Of a stretch of DNA of 12,755 nucleotides, positions 6,472 to 12,755 are shown piece after piece. The notes beneath the pieces are model-generated. The model ran no database searches, was not told the origin of the DNA, and was given only the letters and a program-made list of their open reading frames with translations. The position numbers were made by a program, and so were the translations under genes. This DNA is from Hyphomicrobiaceae bacterium UBA2767 (GTDB lineage Bacteria > Pseudomonadota > Alphaproteobacteria > Rhizobiales > Methyloligellaceae), in contig DEIT01000004.1 of assembly GCA_002352635.1 (NCBI GenBank), forward strand, positions 1-12,755, written 5' to 3'. Position 1 is the stretch's first letter, and every line of letters begins with the position of its first letter.

Positions 6472-6627
6472 TCAGATCGCCCCTGTCAGCCACGCGACCA
6501 GCAGGACGACCGCCACAAGGCCAGCCAGGCCGAACGCCATCCCGAACGGACCAACAAAACGTTCCGCACTATCCTTGCGCTTGAGGAAATAACTCTCTGA
6601 ACTCTTCTTTTCAGACCACAGTGACAT
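6472..6627 (-). CDS. Very small single-helix membrane protein (51 aa)
   Basis: The minus strand encodes MSLWSEKKSSESYFLKRKD..., a charged N-terminal half followed by one hydrophobic segment, GMAFGLAGLVAVVLLVAWLTGAI, ending at a TGA. GGAGGA (6638-6633) lies upstream; two consecutive ATGs follow (6630 and 6627) and the second has the better spacing (6 bases from GGAGG against 3). The strong ribosome binding site and clean amphipathic-plus-membrane layout make it credible despite its size. It is likely a single-pass inner membrane protein with its charged part in the cytoplasm. Function unknown; it is first in the minus-strand run of three membrane proteins. Confidence 0.6.
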   Translation of the reverse strand: MSLWSEKKSSESYFLKRKDSAERFVGPFGMAFGLAGLVAVVLLVAWLTGAI

Positions 6628-6786
6628 CATGTTCCTCCATGGAAAATTTCAGATATCCCAAGATGGGTCACTACCAACACTCATGATGCGGGGTGAGGGT
6701 CGCGGCGGCAAGTGGATTGGATGTTCTTTTTGATCACAGGCCCTCTAACGCCTGCATTGGTCGCATACAGCCAGGCGCAGACCGGG

Positions 6787-7347
6787 TCAATCCCCGAAAT
6801 TCAGCACATATCTGGAAAGCTCCACTCTGCCCACCCAACCGGGCCCGCGCGCCTCGATGGTGCCACCGGGAACAAACCCGAGTTTCTCCAGCACCCGGAT
6901 TGAACGCTGATTGATTGGCAAGGTCGCCGCCCTTGCTGACGTCAGACCGAAATTCGCCGATGCATCGCACAGTGCCGCCCGGGCGGCCTCGGCAATGTAA
7001 CCGCGGCCCCAGAATGATTTGCCAAGCCAATAGGCGAGTTCGGCTTCGTTTTCTGCCGGCGAGCGTTTGCGCAAGGTCAGGCAACCGATGAGCAGGCCAT
7101 CGTCATTCCGCGCTATGGCGTATTGGCGTAGCAGCCCCTGTGCAATCAGGCCGGAAGTGTGGTCAAGCCAGAGTTCCGCCGCGCCTTGCGGATAGGGATG
7201 CGGAATGGTTCTGGTCATCCGCGCCACGTCCGCGTCGCCTGCCAGGAACCTGATCCGGGAGGCATCGTCCTGGTTGAACGGCCTGAGCCGCAACCGTTCA
7301 GTGGAAAGTGCGGGAAACTGATCTGATGTGTGCTGGTTTGATCCCAT
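6787..7347 (-). CDS. GNAT family N-acetyltransferase, RimJ/RimL type
   Basis: A 186-aa acetyltransferase with the classic N-terminus LSTERLRLRPFNQDDA (14-29). The acetyl-CoA pyrophosphate loop is WGRGYIAEA (113-121) after the strand AELAYWLGKSF. Motif B, INQRSIRVLEKLGF (145-158), carries the conserved N146 and S149. The C-terminus WVGRVELSRYVLNF is also typical. The substrate is unknown; family members acetylate ribosomal proteins or small amines, some giving resistance. GGGGAG lies 12 bases before the ATG at 7347, a slightly long spacing. Gaps of about 150-250 bases separate it from both neighbours, so it is probably monocistronic. It is a different protein from the GNAT at the left edge. 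The 255-base leader (7348-7602) has no other gene, only a 12-base palindrome GGCAGGCCTGCC (7499-7510). Confidence 0.92.
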   Translation of the reverse strand: MGSNQHTSDQFPALSTERLRLRPFNQDDASRIRFLAGDADVARMTRTIPHPYPQGAAELWLDHTSGLIAQGLLRQYAIARNDDGLLIGCLTLRKRSPAENEAELAYWLGKSFWGRGYIAEAARAALCDASANFGLTSARAATLPINQRSIRVLEKLGFVPGGTIEARGPGWVGRVELSRYVLNFGD

Positions 7348-7602
7348 GGTACGCGATGTCTCCCCGGCTTAAGGGGCCAGTGCGATGCTGGAATCGTGAC
7401 CGGGCTCCCCTCTCCCATTCGTCTGGTTCTTGAGTGTTGGTCGCGGGAAGCGGTGAAAAGGTTCAAGCGCCAGTGACCGTTGGATGCAGCCAGGCTTTGG
7501 CAGGCCTGCCCTGCCCTCAAGTCCTTTCCAACCCCGGCAGGCGACATTTATGCCATTTCGGCAGCAATCGATATTGCGCCCAATCGCTCGTGACGCTAGG
7601 TC

Positions 7603-7878
7603 ATGTCGGCCATGAGTGAGGATTCGATCACATTACAGGAGGCGCTGTGCTTCCGACTGTCCAACGGTATGATGCTGGGGCAGCTCAGCGAGGCCGATTG
7701 GCGCCAGGAGCTTGCGCGTGTGGATGCTGAGCTGAAAGAGCTGGGCACTCTTGATCCGGGATTCATGACAAGCGGAGATCGCGAGCGCTTCCGGAGCCGC
7801 CTCGAACACGCGGTGGGCATGCACGAGGCCCTTCTGGCCATCATGAGCCACCGCTCCGCCCCCAAACGAACCGGTTGA
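7603..7878 (+). CDS. Hypothetical acidic helical protein (91 aa)
   Basis: The soluble product (MSAMSEDSITLQEALCFRLSNG...) is rich in Leu, Glu and Arg and predicted mostly helical, with SEADWRQELARVDAELKELG and DRERFRSRLEHAVGMHEALL forming amphipathic helices. There is no signal peptide, membrane helix or recognised motif. Neither of the two near ATGs (7603, 7612) has a strong ribosome binding site; only a TAGG lies before them. The opposite strand has a frame of similar length, but that translation is Ser/Arg-rich and looks like the shadow. The gene converges with the methyltransferase; the 54-base gap is mostly filled by repeat copy 2. Confidence 0.5.
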   Translation: MSAMSEDSITLQEALCFRLSNGMMLGQLSEADWRQELARVDAELKELGTLDPGFMTSGDRERFRSRLEHAVGMHEALLAIMSHRSAPKRTG

Positions 7879-7891
7879 TGCGACTCTGATT

Positions 7892-7917
7892 GTCCGCTAA
7901 TGACCCGGAGCGGACAT
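7892..7917 (+). repeat. Interspersed 26-bp palindromic repeat, copy 2
   Basis: Arms GTCCGCT (7892-7898) and AGCGGAC (7909-7915) flank AATGACCCGG, with AT following. It differs from copy 1 at three positions by eye. It sits between convergent genes, where it could act as a bidirectional terminator or mRNA 3' stabiliser. Confidence 0.7.
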
Positions 7918-7932
7918 CGCCGAACAATGTAT

Positions 7933-8799
7933 TCAAGCTGGAAACAACCGCCCGATCGGCGGTTCAGCCGCATCCTCCATCGGGCGGGACAGATAGAACT
8001 CGGCCAAGAGGTGGCCCTGGGTCTCCTCTCTGGTCGGATCGATGCCCTTCTCCCGCAATTGCTCTACTATCTGCCCCTGTTCTTCGGCAGAGGAGAACTC
8101 GCGCTGAACGAAGGTTTGGCCTTCAAGTTTCTCCGTTACATAGTCCCAGTCAGACAAGGTCTCCTCGATGGCGTCAAAAGGGAACATCCGCAGCACGAAA
8201 TTGGCAATCCACGGTCGTCGGTCACGCGTTACTGCCGGTAGCAGGCTTTCGAAGCTCTTCTCGGTCACATAGCCAACGCACCCGGTCGATGTCACCAGAT
8301 CAACCAGCGCCAAGTCCTCCCTCGCCGCTTCGGGCAGCGGTTCCGTTTCAAGATTGACGACGAGACCCTCATCCAGCAGGCCTACTTCCTCGGCGAATGC
8401 AACGGCGGATTCAGCTTGGTCGAGACCTATCACCTCGATGTTCTCGGGTTCGCTACGATCGGCAAAAAAGTGCTGGTCGCATTCAACGACCTCCTCCGTC
8501 GAGGCACCCGTTAGTCTTCTTTGCCCCCAGTGTTCGTAAAGGTCATTCATCGACAGATCGTGCTTGAGAAGTGCCGCGTTGACGCCATATGAACATCCCA
8601 GGTCCAGGACGTGGACCGTGTCGTCCCGACGTCGCTGTAAGTGGCAGATCAGTTTCTGGAAGATGGGCTTGGCGGTGTCGGGTATTGCGTAGTCAAGCTT
8701 TTTCAGTTCACGGAAGTAAGCCCTCGGGTCGGACTGATTGTAAATATTATCCATATTGGATTTGGCTTCATTGATCTCCTCGAAGGCGGCGTCGCTCAT
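7933..8799 (-). CDS. Class I SAM-dependent methyltransferase
   Basis: The 288-aa soluble protein has SAM-binding motif I VLDLGCSYGVNAALL (64-78), a post-I acidic strand IEVIGLDQAESAV (121-133) and a motif IV-like LVDLVTSTGCVGYVTE (165-180). The N-terminal helix region carries NMDNIYNQSDPRAYFRELKKLDY (15-37). The C-terminal third (FVLRMFPFDAIEETLSDWDYVTEKLEG) is where the substrate domain would be. The substrate, whether small molecule, lipid or peptide, cannot be told. AAAGGA lies 5 bases before the ATG at 8799, which decides it over ATGs further upstream (8904, 8814), whose translation is Arg/Thr-rich. It ends within a small hairpin and converges with the 91-aa gene. It is followed upstream by 360 bases without a gene, so it is likely monocistronic. 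Confidence 0.87.
   Translation of the reverse strand: MSDAAFEEINEAKSNMDNIYNQSDPRAYFRELKKLDYAIPDTAKPIFQKLICHLQRRRDDTVHVLDLGCSYGVNAALLKHDLSMNDLYEHWGQRRLTGASTEEVVECDQHFFADRSEPENIEVIGLDQAESAVAFAEEVGLLDEGLVVNLETEPLPEAAREDLALVDLVTSTGCVGYVTEKSFESLLPAVTRDRRPWIANFVLRMFPFDAIEETLSDWDYVTEKLEGQTFVQREFSSAEEQGQIVEQLREKGIDPTREETQGHLLAEFYLSRPMEDAAEPPIGRLFPA
7946..7964 (-). terminator. Hairpin at the end of the methyltransferase gene
   Basis: AACCGCC and GGCGGTT form a 7-bp stem with a 5-base loop overlapping the last codons; on the minus strand it is followed by GTTTCC. It may be an early-placed terminator, or chance within GC-rich coding DNA. Confidence 0.3.
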
Positions 8800-9014
8800 T
8801 GTGGTCCTTTCCATGGCGTTCCCCATTAGCGCCTTGGTGGTCCGCGAACGCCACACAGTGGCCTTCGACCGCCTCCCGGCATACAAGACGCGCAAACACG
8901 CCATCGCTGTCCGAATGCGGCACGGGCTAAAAAGTCGTCATTTGGGTTTATTTGGGGATGTGTAACACAGCTGTCCGCAAAAGCTCAAATCTACGGGCGG
9001 AGCACAACAGCGCA

Positions 9015-9040
9015 ATGTCCGTTACTGGCACTTAGCGGAC
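9015..9040 (-). repeat. Interspersed 26-bp palindromic repeat, copy 3 (reverse orientation)
   Basis: Read on the minus strand it begins GTCCGCTAAGTGCC and ends CGGACAT, with the same 26-base length as copies 1 and 2 and the same arms except that the right arm is AACGGAC. It is more diverged in the centre (AGTGCCAGTA against AATGACCCGG). It is flanked by further TGTCCG half-sites. Confidence 0.55.
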
Positions 9041-9127
9041 TTTTTGAACGGGGCGGAACGTGTCCGCTTTCGAGGGCCAACGGAAAATTCCATGCATTGA
9101 CGGACGAGCGTTCCACACCCGTATTGA

Positions 9128-9151
9128 TCAGGGCTGACCTACGCGCCCTGA
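9128..9151 (-). terminator. Hairpin after the CMD-like gene
   Basis: TCAGGGC and GCCCTGA form a 7-bp stem with a 10-base loop, starting 8 bases after the stop codon on the minus strand. No T-run follows, so termination is plausible but weakly supported. Confidence 0.35.
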
Positions 9152-9159
9152 GCGTATTT

Positions 9160-9741
9160 TCAGGCGGCTTTGTGATTGTCGATCTGCTTCGTTTCCGGCT
9201 CCCATTTGTGTTCGGCGAATTCCGTGTCGACGGGAACATGCGCCAGCTTGCTGGCGAAATTGGTCATTACCTTCGCGATGATGCCAAGAAGCAATTCGAG
9301 AATTTGTGCCTCCTTGAACCCGGCAAGGAGAAACACCTCGATATCGGCCTCACTCACCAGGCCTTTCTTGCGCACAAGCGAGGTGGTGAATGCCCGGAGC
9401 GCTTCAAGACGCGGGTCGTCCGCACGTGCGCCTGATCTGATCTGTGCCACGTCGGCCGGCGATACACCGTGCTTAAGGGCAAATGTCGAGTGTCCGGCAA
9501 CGCAATAGCCGCACTGGTTTTCCACGCTGGTCGCAAGGGCAATGACCTCGCGCTCGGCGGGCGTGAAGGAGGTCTTGTCGAAACACATATTCACCGCAGC
9601 AATGCCTTCCAGCACCACCGGGGCTTCCGCGATCAAACCGAAAACGTTGGGAATGAAGCCCTTGCCGTCAAGGATCGCGTCCAGGATCTCCCTGGACCTT
9701 TCGGGAGCTGTCGATACGTCGTGAATTCTGAAATCGGCCAT
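9160..9741 (-). CDS. Carboxymuconolactone decarboxylase/AhpD-like peroxidase-related protein
   Basis: The 193-aa protein belongs to the AhpD-like fold. The key region is TPAEREVIALATSVENQCGYCVAGH: E65, C77, C80 and H84 sit at the positions of AhpD E118, C130, C133 and H137, with Y79 in place of AhpD's H132, as is usual for CxYC-type members. The redox-active C77-C80 pair suggests peroxide- or disulfide-reducing activity in the cytoplasm, with an unknown reductant partner; decarboxylase activity is unlikely with a C-x-x-C pair. The N-terminal half has the helical segment FIPNVFGLIAEAPVVLEGI typical of the group. AAGGA lies 7 bases before the ATG at 9741, preferred to upstream ATGs (9756, 9774) that lack support. 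The gene is divergent from the HxlR regulator and shares its three-site operator, so it is probably the regulator's target, induced by oxidants or electrophiles. Confidence 0.88.
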   Translation of the reverse strand: MADFRIHDVSTAPERSREILDAILDGKGFIPNVFGLIAEAPVVLEGIAAVNMCFDKTSFTPAEREVIALATSVENQCGYCVAGHSTFALKHGVSPADVAQIRSGARADDPRLEALRAFTTSLVRKKGLVSEADIEVFLLAGFKEAQILELLLGIIAKVMTNFASKLAHVPVDTEFAEHKWEPETKQIDNHKAA

Positions 9742-9809
9742 TGCCTTGTCCTTCATGTTGCTCAGTTGAACCATGCCAATGGAGATAGGCGGCGGATCAC
9801 CGTCTTGAT

Positions 9810-9870
9810 ACTTCAGGATCAGAAGCAATGCACTTCAGATTATGAAGTATTCAACTTCAGCATCTGAAGT
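9810..9870. promoter_or_regulatory. Three 17-bp inverted repeats at exact 22-bp spacing, predicted HxlR operator
   Basis: Three sites begin at 9810, 9832 and 9854, each 17 bases long with 5-base spacers. Site 3 (9854-9870) is the perfect palindrome ACTTCAG-CAT-CTGAAGT; site 2 (9832-9848) is ACTTCAG-ATT-ATGAAGT, one mismatch; site 1 (9810-9826) is ACTTCAG-GAT-CAGAAGC, with weaker right-arm symmetry. The 22-base period is about two helical turns, so bound dimers would lie on one DNA face. The array sits in the 161-base divergent gap, 32 bases before the HxlR start and 68 before the CMD-like start. Symmetry and spacing are read directly; binding by HxlR is inference. Confidence 0.8.
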
Positions 9871-9902
9871 TACAGTGGCGGGAAAGTCCGGGAGACACGC
9901 AG

Positions 9903-10565
9903 ATGCAGTACGGGCAGTTTTGCCCCGTGGCGAAGGCCACGGAAATCCTCGGCGAGAGGTGGACATTGCTCATCATCAGGGAGCTGTTGATGGGCGGGCG
10001 GCGCTTCAACGAATTACAGCGGGGTCTGGGATCGATCTCACCCGCACTCCTCACCGCGCGGCTCAAAATGCTCACCGATTACGGTCTTGTCGTCAGGCGG
10101 AAAATACCCGGAAAGAAGGGTTACGAATATTTTCCGGCAAGTTCCTGCAGCGACCTGCTGCCCATTTTGCGCGCGCTGGGCAACTGGGGCATGCGCTGGG
10201 CCAAGGACAATCTGGCCGATGAGGACTATGACGTCGAACTTCTGATGCTCTATCTTGAGCGCAGCATCGCGACGGACAAGCTTCCCGGGACCGAAACGAC
10301 GCTGCGCTTCGAATTTACCGACCTTACCAGACAGCCGAAATGGTGGCTCATCGTGAACGGCAACACTGTCGATATCTGCGTCAAGGACCCCGGCCGCGAC
10401 GTGGATATCTATTTCACCGCGACGCTTAAAACCATGACCGACACCTGGCTCGGCCATCGCTCCTACAGGAACGCAATTGCCGACGGTGATCTTCTCATGG
10501 TTGGTCCCACATCTCTGACCCGGACCGTTCATTCCTGGCTGCGCTGCACGGAATTTTCCGCTTGA
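9903..10565 (+). CDS. HxlR-type winged helix regulator with SCP2-like C-terminal domain
   Basis: The 220-aa protein starts with the HxlR signature: CPVAKATEILGERWTLLIIRELLMGGRRFNELQRGL (7-42), then ISPALLTARLKMLTDYGLVVRR (45-66), the recognition-helix region, and the wing GKKGYEYFPAS. C7 is the conserved N-terminal Cys used for redox or electrophile sensing in several HxlR proteins (HypR, QorR, YodB). Ordinary HxlR proteins are about 110-130 aa; here residues 130-220 form an extra domain (LRFEFTDLTRQPKWWLIVNGN ... GHRSYRNAIADGDLLMVG) that resembles an SCP2-like sterol/lipid-binding fold, a known variant. This could bind a hydrophobic ligand. The ATG at 9903 follows GGGAGA. It is divergent from the CMD-like gene with a triple operator between, the usual HxlR autoregulated layout. 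Confidence 0.9.
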   Translation: MQYGQFCPVAKATEILGERWTLLIIRELLMGGRRFNELQRGLGSISPALLTARLKMLTDYGLVVRRKIPGKKGYEYFPASSCSDLLPILRALGNWGMRWAKDNLADEDYDVELLMLYLERSIATDKLPGTETTLRFEFTDLTRQPKWWLIVNGNTVDICVKDPGRDVDIYFTATLKTMTDTWLGHRSYRNAIADGDLLMVGPTSLTRTVHSWLRCTEFSA

Positions 10566-10730
10566 GTCATCAATCATGCGGTGGGCATGAGCTGAACCCT
10601 TAAAACGATTGCTCATCGCACTTTCGTGATCCCACCCCCGATGGCATCATGACCCAAAGCCTTGCCTCACCGGGCGGAAAGACCCAATCTCGGGTGTCCT
10701 GCCGCCGGTCACCACCCAGAGAGGATACTG

Positions 10731-12251
10731 ATGCGCATCGCCAACGCCACCCATATGCTGATGGCTCTCATCTTCAGCCTTGTCTTCGTGACATCCTCGC
10801 ACGCAGGCGAGCTGCCGGCAGACCTCGACCAGACCATCGCCACGGGCATGAAGGCATGGAAGATCCCCGGGCTCTCGATCGCGGTGGTGAAGGACGGCAA
10901 ACCTGTCCTCATCAAAGGATACGGGGTGGTCAAGGCCGGGGGACAAGAGAAAGTGGACGGCGACACCATCTTCGCCATCGGTTCCGCGTCCAAGGCCTTC
11001 ACAGCGGCCGCGCTCGGAACCCTGGTCGATGCCGACAGGATCAAGTGGGACGACCGCGTGTTGAACCATTGGCTGGAATTCAGGATGTCGGACCCGTGGG
11101 TGACACAGGAGATCCGGGTGAGCGACCTGCTGGCGAACCACAGCGGGCTCAGCGAGATCGCGGAACAGCTATGGTATGGCACCGGCTATAGCCGCGACGA
11201 GCTGATCAAGCGGCTGGCCTATGTGCCGATCACCCAAGGCTTCCGCTACCGCTTCCAGTATCGCAACCTGATGTTCCTGGCGGCGGGCATGCTGATACCG
11301 CGCGTGATCGGCTCGACCTGGGACGACTATGTGGCGGAGACATTCTTCCAGCCGTTGGGGATGGACCGCACCACGACCCGGCTGGCGGCACTGGAAAACC
11401 AATCCAATGTCGCGCGGCCGCACATGATCGGCTATGACGGCAAACCGCTTTCCATCCCCTACCGCAACATCGAAAATGTCGGCCCCGCCGGGTCGATCCT
11501 GTCAACCGCACGGAACATGGCCAACTGGGCGGCCATGTTGTCGGCCGGCGGCACCTTTTCCGGAAAGACATATTTAAAGCCCGAAACCCTGGCCTTCATC
11601 GAGCGCAGCCAGACGCCGGTTGACACCGTCGGTCCGGGCGGGCAATCCCCGTCGCCGCCCGCGGAGCTGCGCTCCTACGCCCTGTCGTGGGTCACGGAGA
11701 GCTACCGGGGCACGCGCCTGGTCTGGCACAATGGCGACATCGACGGCATGGCGGCCTGGGTCGGCATGGCACCGGATTTGAAACTCGGGGTGGTGATCCT
11801 AACCAACCTCAACGGGGCCAGGCTGCGCGACGCCCTGTTTTACCGGATCGTGGATTCCTACACGGACAAGCCGCTGAGCGATCTCGATCCCGAGCTGCTG
11901 GCAAAGCACCGCAAGGCGCTTGAGACCCGCGACGGGAAAGAGAAAAAATGGCTGGCGCTGAAGGCTGACGCGATCGCCCCCGCACTTGCCATTTCCGATT
12001 ACGCCGGCACCTATCTGAGCCCTATCTTTGGCGAGGTCGAGATCACACTCGCCGACGGCCAGCTCGTCTATAACCGGAGGCCGTCCATGGTGCTCGATCT
12101 GCGCTGCAAACAAGACAACATCTTCATCGGAAAATACCGCAGCGCCGCCGCCGACCTGGGCGAGGGCAAGATCGAGGTCGAATTCCAGATCAAGGACGGC
12201 AAGGTCACAGGATTCACAGACGGTGAGCTGAAATTCGATCGCGTCAAGTGA
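10731..12251 (+). CDS. Exported serine hydrolase, beta-lactamase/S12 family (class C fold)
   Basis: The 506-aa product has a signal peptide (MRIANATHMLMALIFSLVFV, cleavage likely after SSHA, residue 25) and a class C beta-lactamase/D-peptidase fold. The catalytic S-x-x-K is SASK (S85, K88) in FAIGSASKAFTAAALG; Y177-R178-N179 is the Y-x-N motif; H333-N334-G335 in WHNGDIDG fills the KTG/HxG position. LLANHSGL (133-140) is a well-conserved family line. From about 420 a separate beta-rich domain (YAGTYLSPIFGEVEITLADGQL) matches the DUF3471-type C-terminal domain. Such proteins act in the periplasm as esterases, D-amino acid peptidases or lactamases; the substrate is unknown and antibiotic resistance should not be assumed. 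The ATG at 10731 follows GAGAGGA by 5 bases; the frame is open further upstream without support. A hairpin lies after the gene. Confidence 0.92.
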   Translation: MRIANATHMLMALIFSLVFVTSSHAGELPADLDQTIATGMKAWKIPGLSIAVVKDGKPVLIKGYGVVKAGGQEKVDGDTIFAIGSASKAFTAAALGTLVDADRIKWDDRVLNHWLEFRMSDPWVTQEIRVSDLLANHSGLSEIAEQLWYGTGYSRDELIKRLAYVPITQGFRYRFQYRNLMFLAAGMLIPRVIGSTWDDYVAETFFQPLGMDRTTTRLAALENQSNVARPHMIGYDGKPLSIPYRNIENVGPAGSILSTARNMANWAAMLSAGGTFSGKTYLKPETLAFIERSQTPVDTVGPGGQSPSPPAELRSYALSWVTESYRGTRLVWHNGDIDGMAAWVGMAPDLKLGVVILTNLNGARLRDALFYRIVDSYTDKPLSDLDPELLAKHRKALETRDGKEKKWLALKADAIAPALAISDYAGTYLSPIFGEVEITLADGQLVYNRRPSMVLDLRCKQDNIFIGKYRSAAADLGEGKIEVEFQIKDGKVTGFTDGELKFDRVK

Positions 12252-12299
12252 GTGCGGCGCGCCGAGACCTCTCCGCCGCTGATCGCTAACTCAGACCGT

Positions 12300-12329
12300 A
12301 TCAGCCGAAGGGTCACCCAATCGGCTGAT
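12300..12329 (+). terminator. Long hairpin after the serine hydrolase gene
   Basis: ATCAGCCGA (12300-12308) and TCGGCTGAT (12321-12329) form a perfect 9-bp stem; within the 12-base loop GGG can also pair with CCC. No T-run follows, and the gene at 12403 continues on the same strand, so it may attenuate read-through rather than end transcription. Confidence 0.5.
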
Positions 12330-12402
12330 GTGACTTGGGGCCGAATCGTGAAAGTCAATTGGCGGTGATCAGGGACCGGGGACGCTGGCAAGGAAGAACT
12401 TG

Positions 12403-12678
12403 ATGAGCCGTTACAATCTCAATGAGATCATGCCGTTTGTATTGCTTTGGATTCCCTGGCTGCTCGCAATGCGCGAGCTGTACAACCATTTCCGTCACGC
12501 ACACATGACCGAATATCTTCGCCGGAGCTCGGAAAACGACGTGAATTCGGCGACGCGCAAAACCACAGCGGCACAGCACCCCTTCAGCTATCGGCTGTTG
12601 TTCCTGTTCTATGCGGGCGTGGCGATCCTTGTGCCGGTGCTGACGGTCTATGTACTTCACACCCGATCGGCAGCGTGA
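12403..12678 (+). CDS. Small two-helix membrane protein (91 aa)
   Basis: The protein (MSRYNLNEIMPF...) has two membrane helices, IMPFVLLWIPWLLAMREL (about 9-26) and LLFLFYAGVAILVPVLTVYVL (about 65-85), joined by a hydrophilic loop rich in His, Arg, Asn and Thr. Both ends are short. AAGGAAG lies 8 bases before the ATG at 12403; a TTG just before it is less likely. It is on the same strand as the serine hydrolase, 151 bases behind it with a hairpin between, so it may be an independent unit. It is unrelated by eye to the membrane proteins at 6158-6627. Function unknown. No gene is visible in the last 77 bases. Confidence 0.65.
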   Translation: MSRYNLNEIMPFVLLWIPWLLAMRELYNHFRHAHMTEYLRRSSENDVNSATRKTTAAQHPFSYRLLFLFYAGVAILVPVLTVYVLHTRSAA

Positions 12679-12755
12679 GTGATGCCGGCGCGCGGGTGCC
12701 GGACGGCGTTGCTGACGAAGTGAGCCGAAAGGATCATTACGGCCGCTTCTGACCC

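Larger units (their letters stand above)
8800..9159. other. 360-base gene-free stretch rich in TGTCCG half-sites
   Basis: No gene is supported on either strand. The stretch holds four TGTCCG half-sites on the plus strand (8908, 8972, 9016, 9061), one of them within repeat copy 3, and a weak hairpin (9128-9151) behind the CMD-like gene. It must also contain the promoter of the methyltransferase (read leftward), which I cannot place with confidence. Confidence 0.45.

Noticed and set aside
7596..7973. Minus-strand 125-codon frame opposite the 91-aa gene
   Set aside because: The translation is Ser/Arg-rich and overlaps the methyltransferase end and repeat copy 2; the plus-strand protein is better.
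3400..9040. The 26-bp palindromes as a CRISPR array
   Set aside because: The copies are kilobases apart with genes between them, in both orientations, with no regular spacers and no cas genes.
10038..10616. Minus-strand 192-codon frame opposite the HxlR gene
   Set aside because: It is antisense to clear HxlR coding sequence and has no family features.
10649..11191. Plus-strand 180-codon frame overlapping the serine hydrolase start
   Set aside because: It is an out-of-frame, Arg/Gly-rich translation; the S12 frame has a signal peptide and S-x-x-K motif.
1..12755. A defence island or mobile element spanning the window
   Set aside because: No transposase, integrase, toxin-antitoxin pair, nuclease or attachment-site repeat is visible; the genes are ordinary metabolic and regulatory families.

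Overview
The window looks like chromosomal DNA of an alphaproteobacterium, probably from the Hyphomicrobiales or a neighbouring order. The evidence is a moderately GC-rich composition, good Shine-Dalgarno motifs with ATG starts, and alphaproteobacterial-looking families (TauD-like dioxygenase, HxlR with a C-terminal extension, S12 serine hydrolase, a DUF551-like protein). The taxonomic placement is inference. I see no rRNA, tRNA, CRISPR array, transposase, integrase or phage structural gene.

Layout. From 1 to about 2030 there is a GNAT acetyltransferase (minus strand, cut by the window edge), a divergent secreted Cys-rich mini-protein followed by a strong hairpin, a gene-poor stretch, an unusual tandem DUF551-like ORF whose 5' end looks damaged, and a 24-codon ORF. 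From 2052 to 6627 come a TauD/TfdA-type Fe(II)/2-oxoglutarate dioxygenase, a 69-aa hypothetical protein on the minus strand, a 590-aa radical SAM protein with a B12-type N-terminal domain, and, convergent with it, a minus-strand group of three membrane proteins (51 aa, 75 aa, and a 227-aa DUF1295/ICMT-like methyltransferase or reductase). From 6787 to 8799 lie a second RimJ/RimL-type acetyltransferase, a small acidic hypothetical protein and a class I SAM methyltransferase. From 9160 to 10565 a CMD/AhpD-like peroxidase-related enzyme and an HxlR-type regulator are divergently transcribed across an operator array. From 10731 to the end are an exported S12 serine hydrolase (beta-lactamase fold) and a small two-helix membrane protein.

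How the genes may work together. The clearest regulatory unit is the CMD-like enzyme plus the HxlR regulator. Between them are three copies of a 17-bp inverted repeat (consensus ACTTCAGNNNCTGAAGT) starting exactly 22 bp apart, as expected for regulator dimers stacked on one face of the DNA. The other genes are mostly single units with their own ribosome binding sites. I do not see one multi-gene defence or biosynthetic system here. The radical SAM enzyme, the convergent membrane methyltransferase-like protein and the free SAM methyltransferase could touch a common lipid or cofactor pathway, but only proximity suggests it.

A 26-bp palindromic element with GTCCGCT/AGCGGAC arms occurs three times (3400, 7892, and 9015 in reverse), always between genes, with extra half-sites near the third copy. 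It looks like a genome-wide intergenic repeat family.
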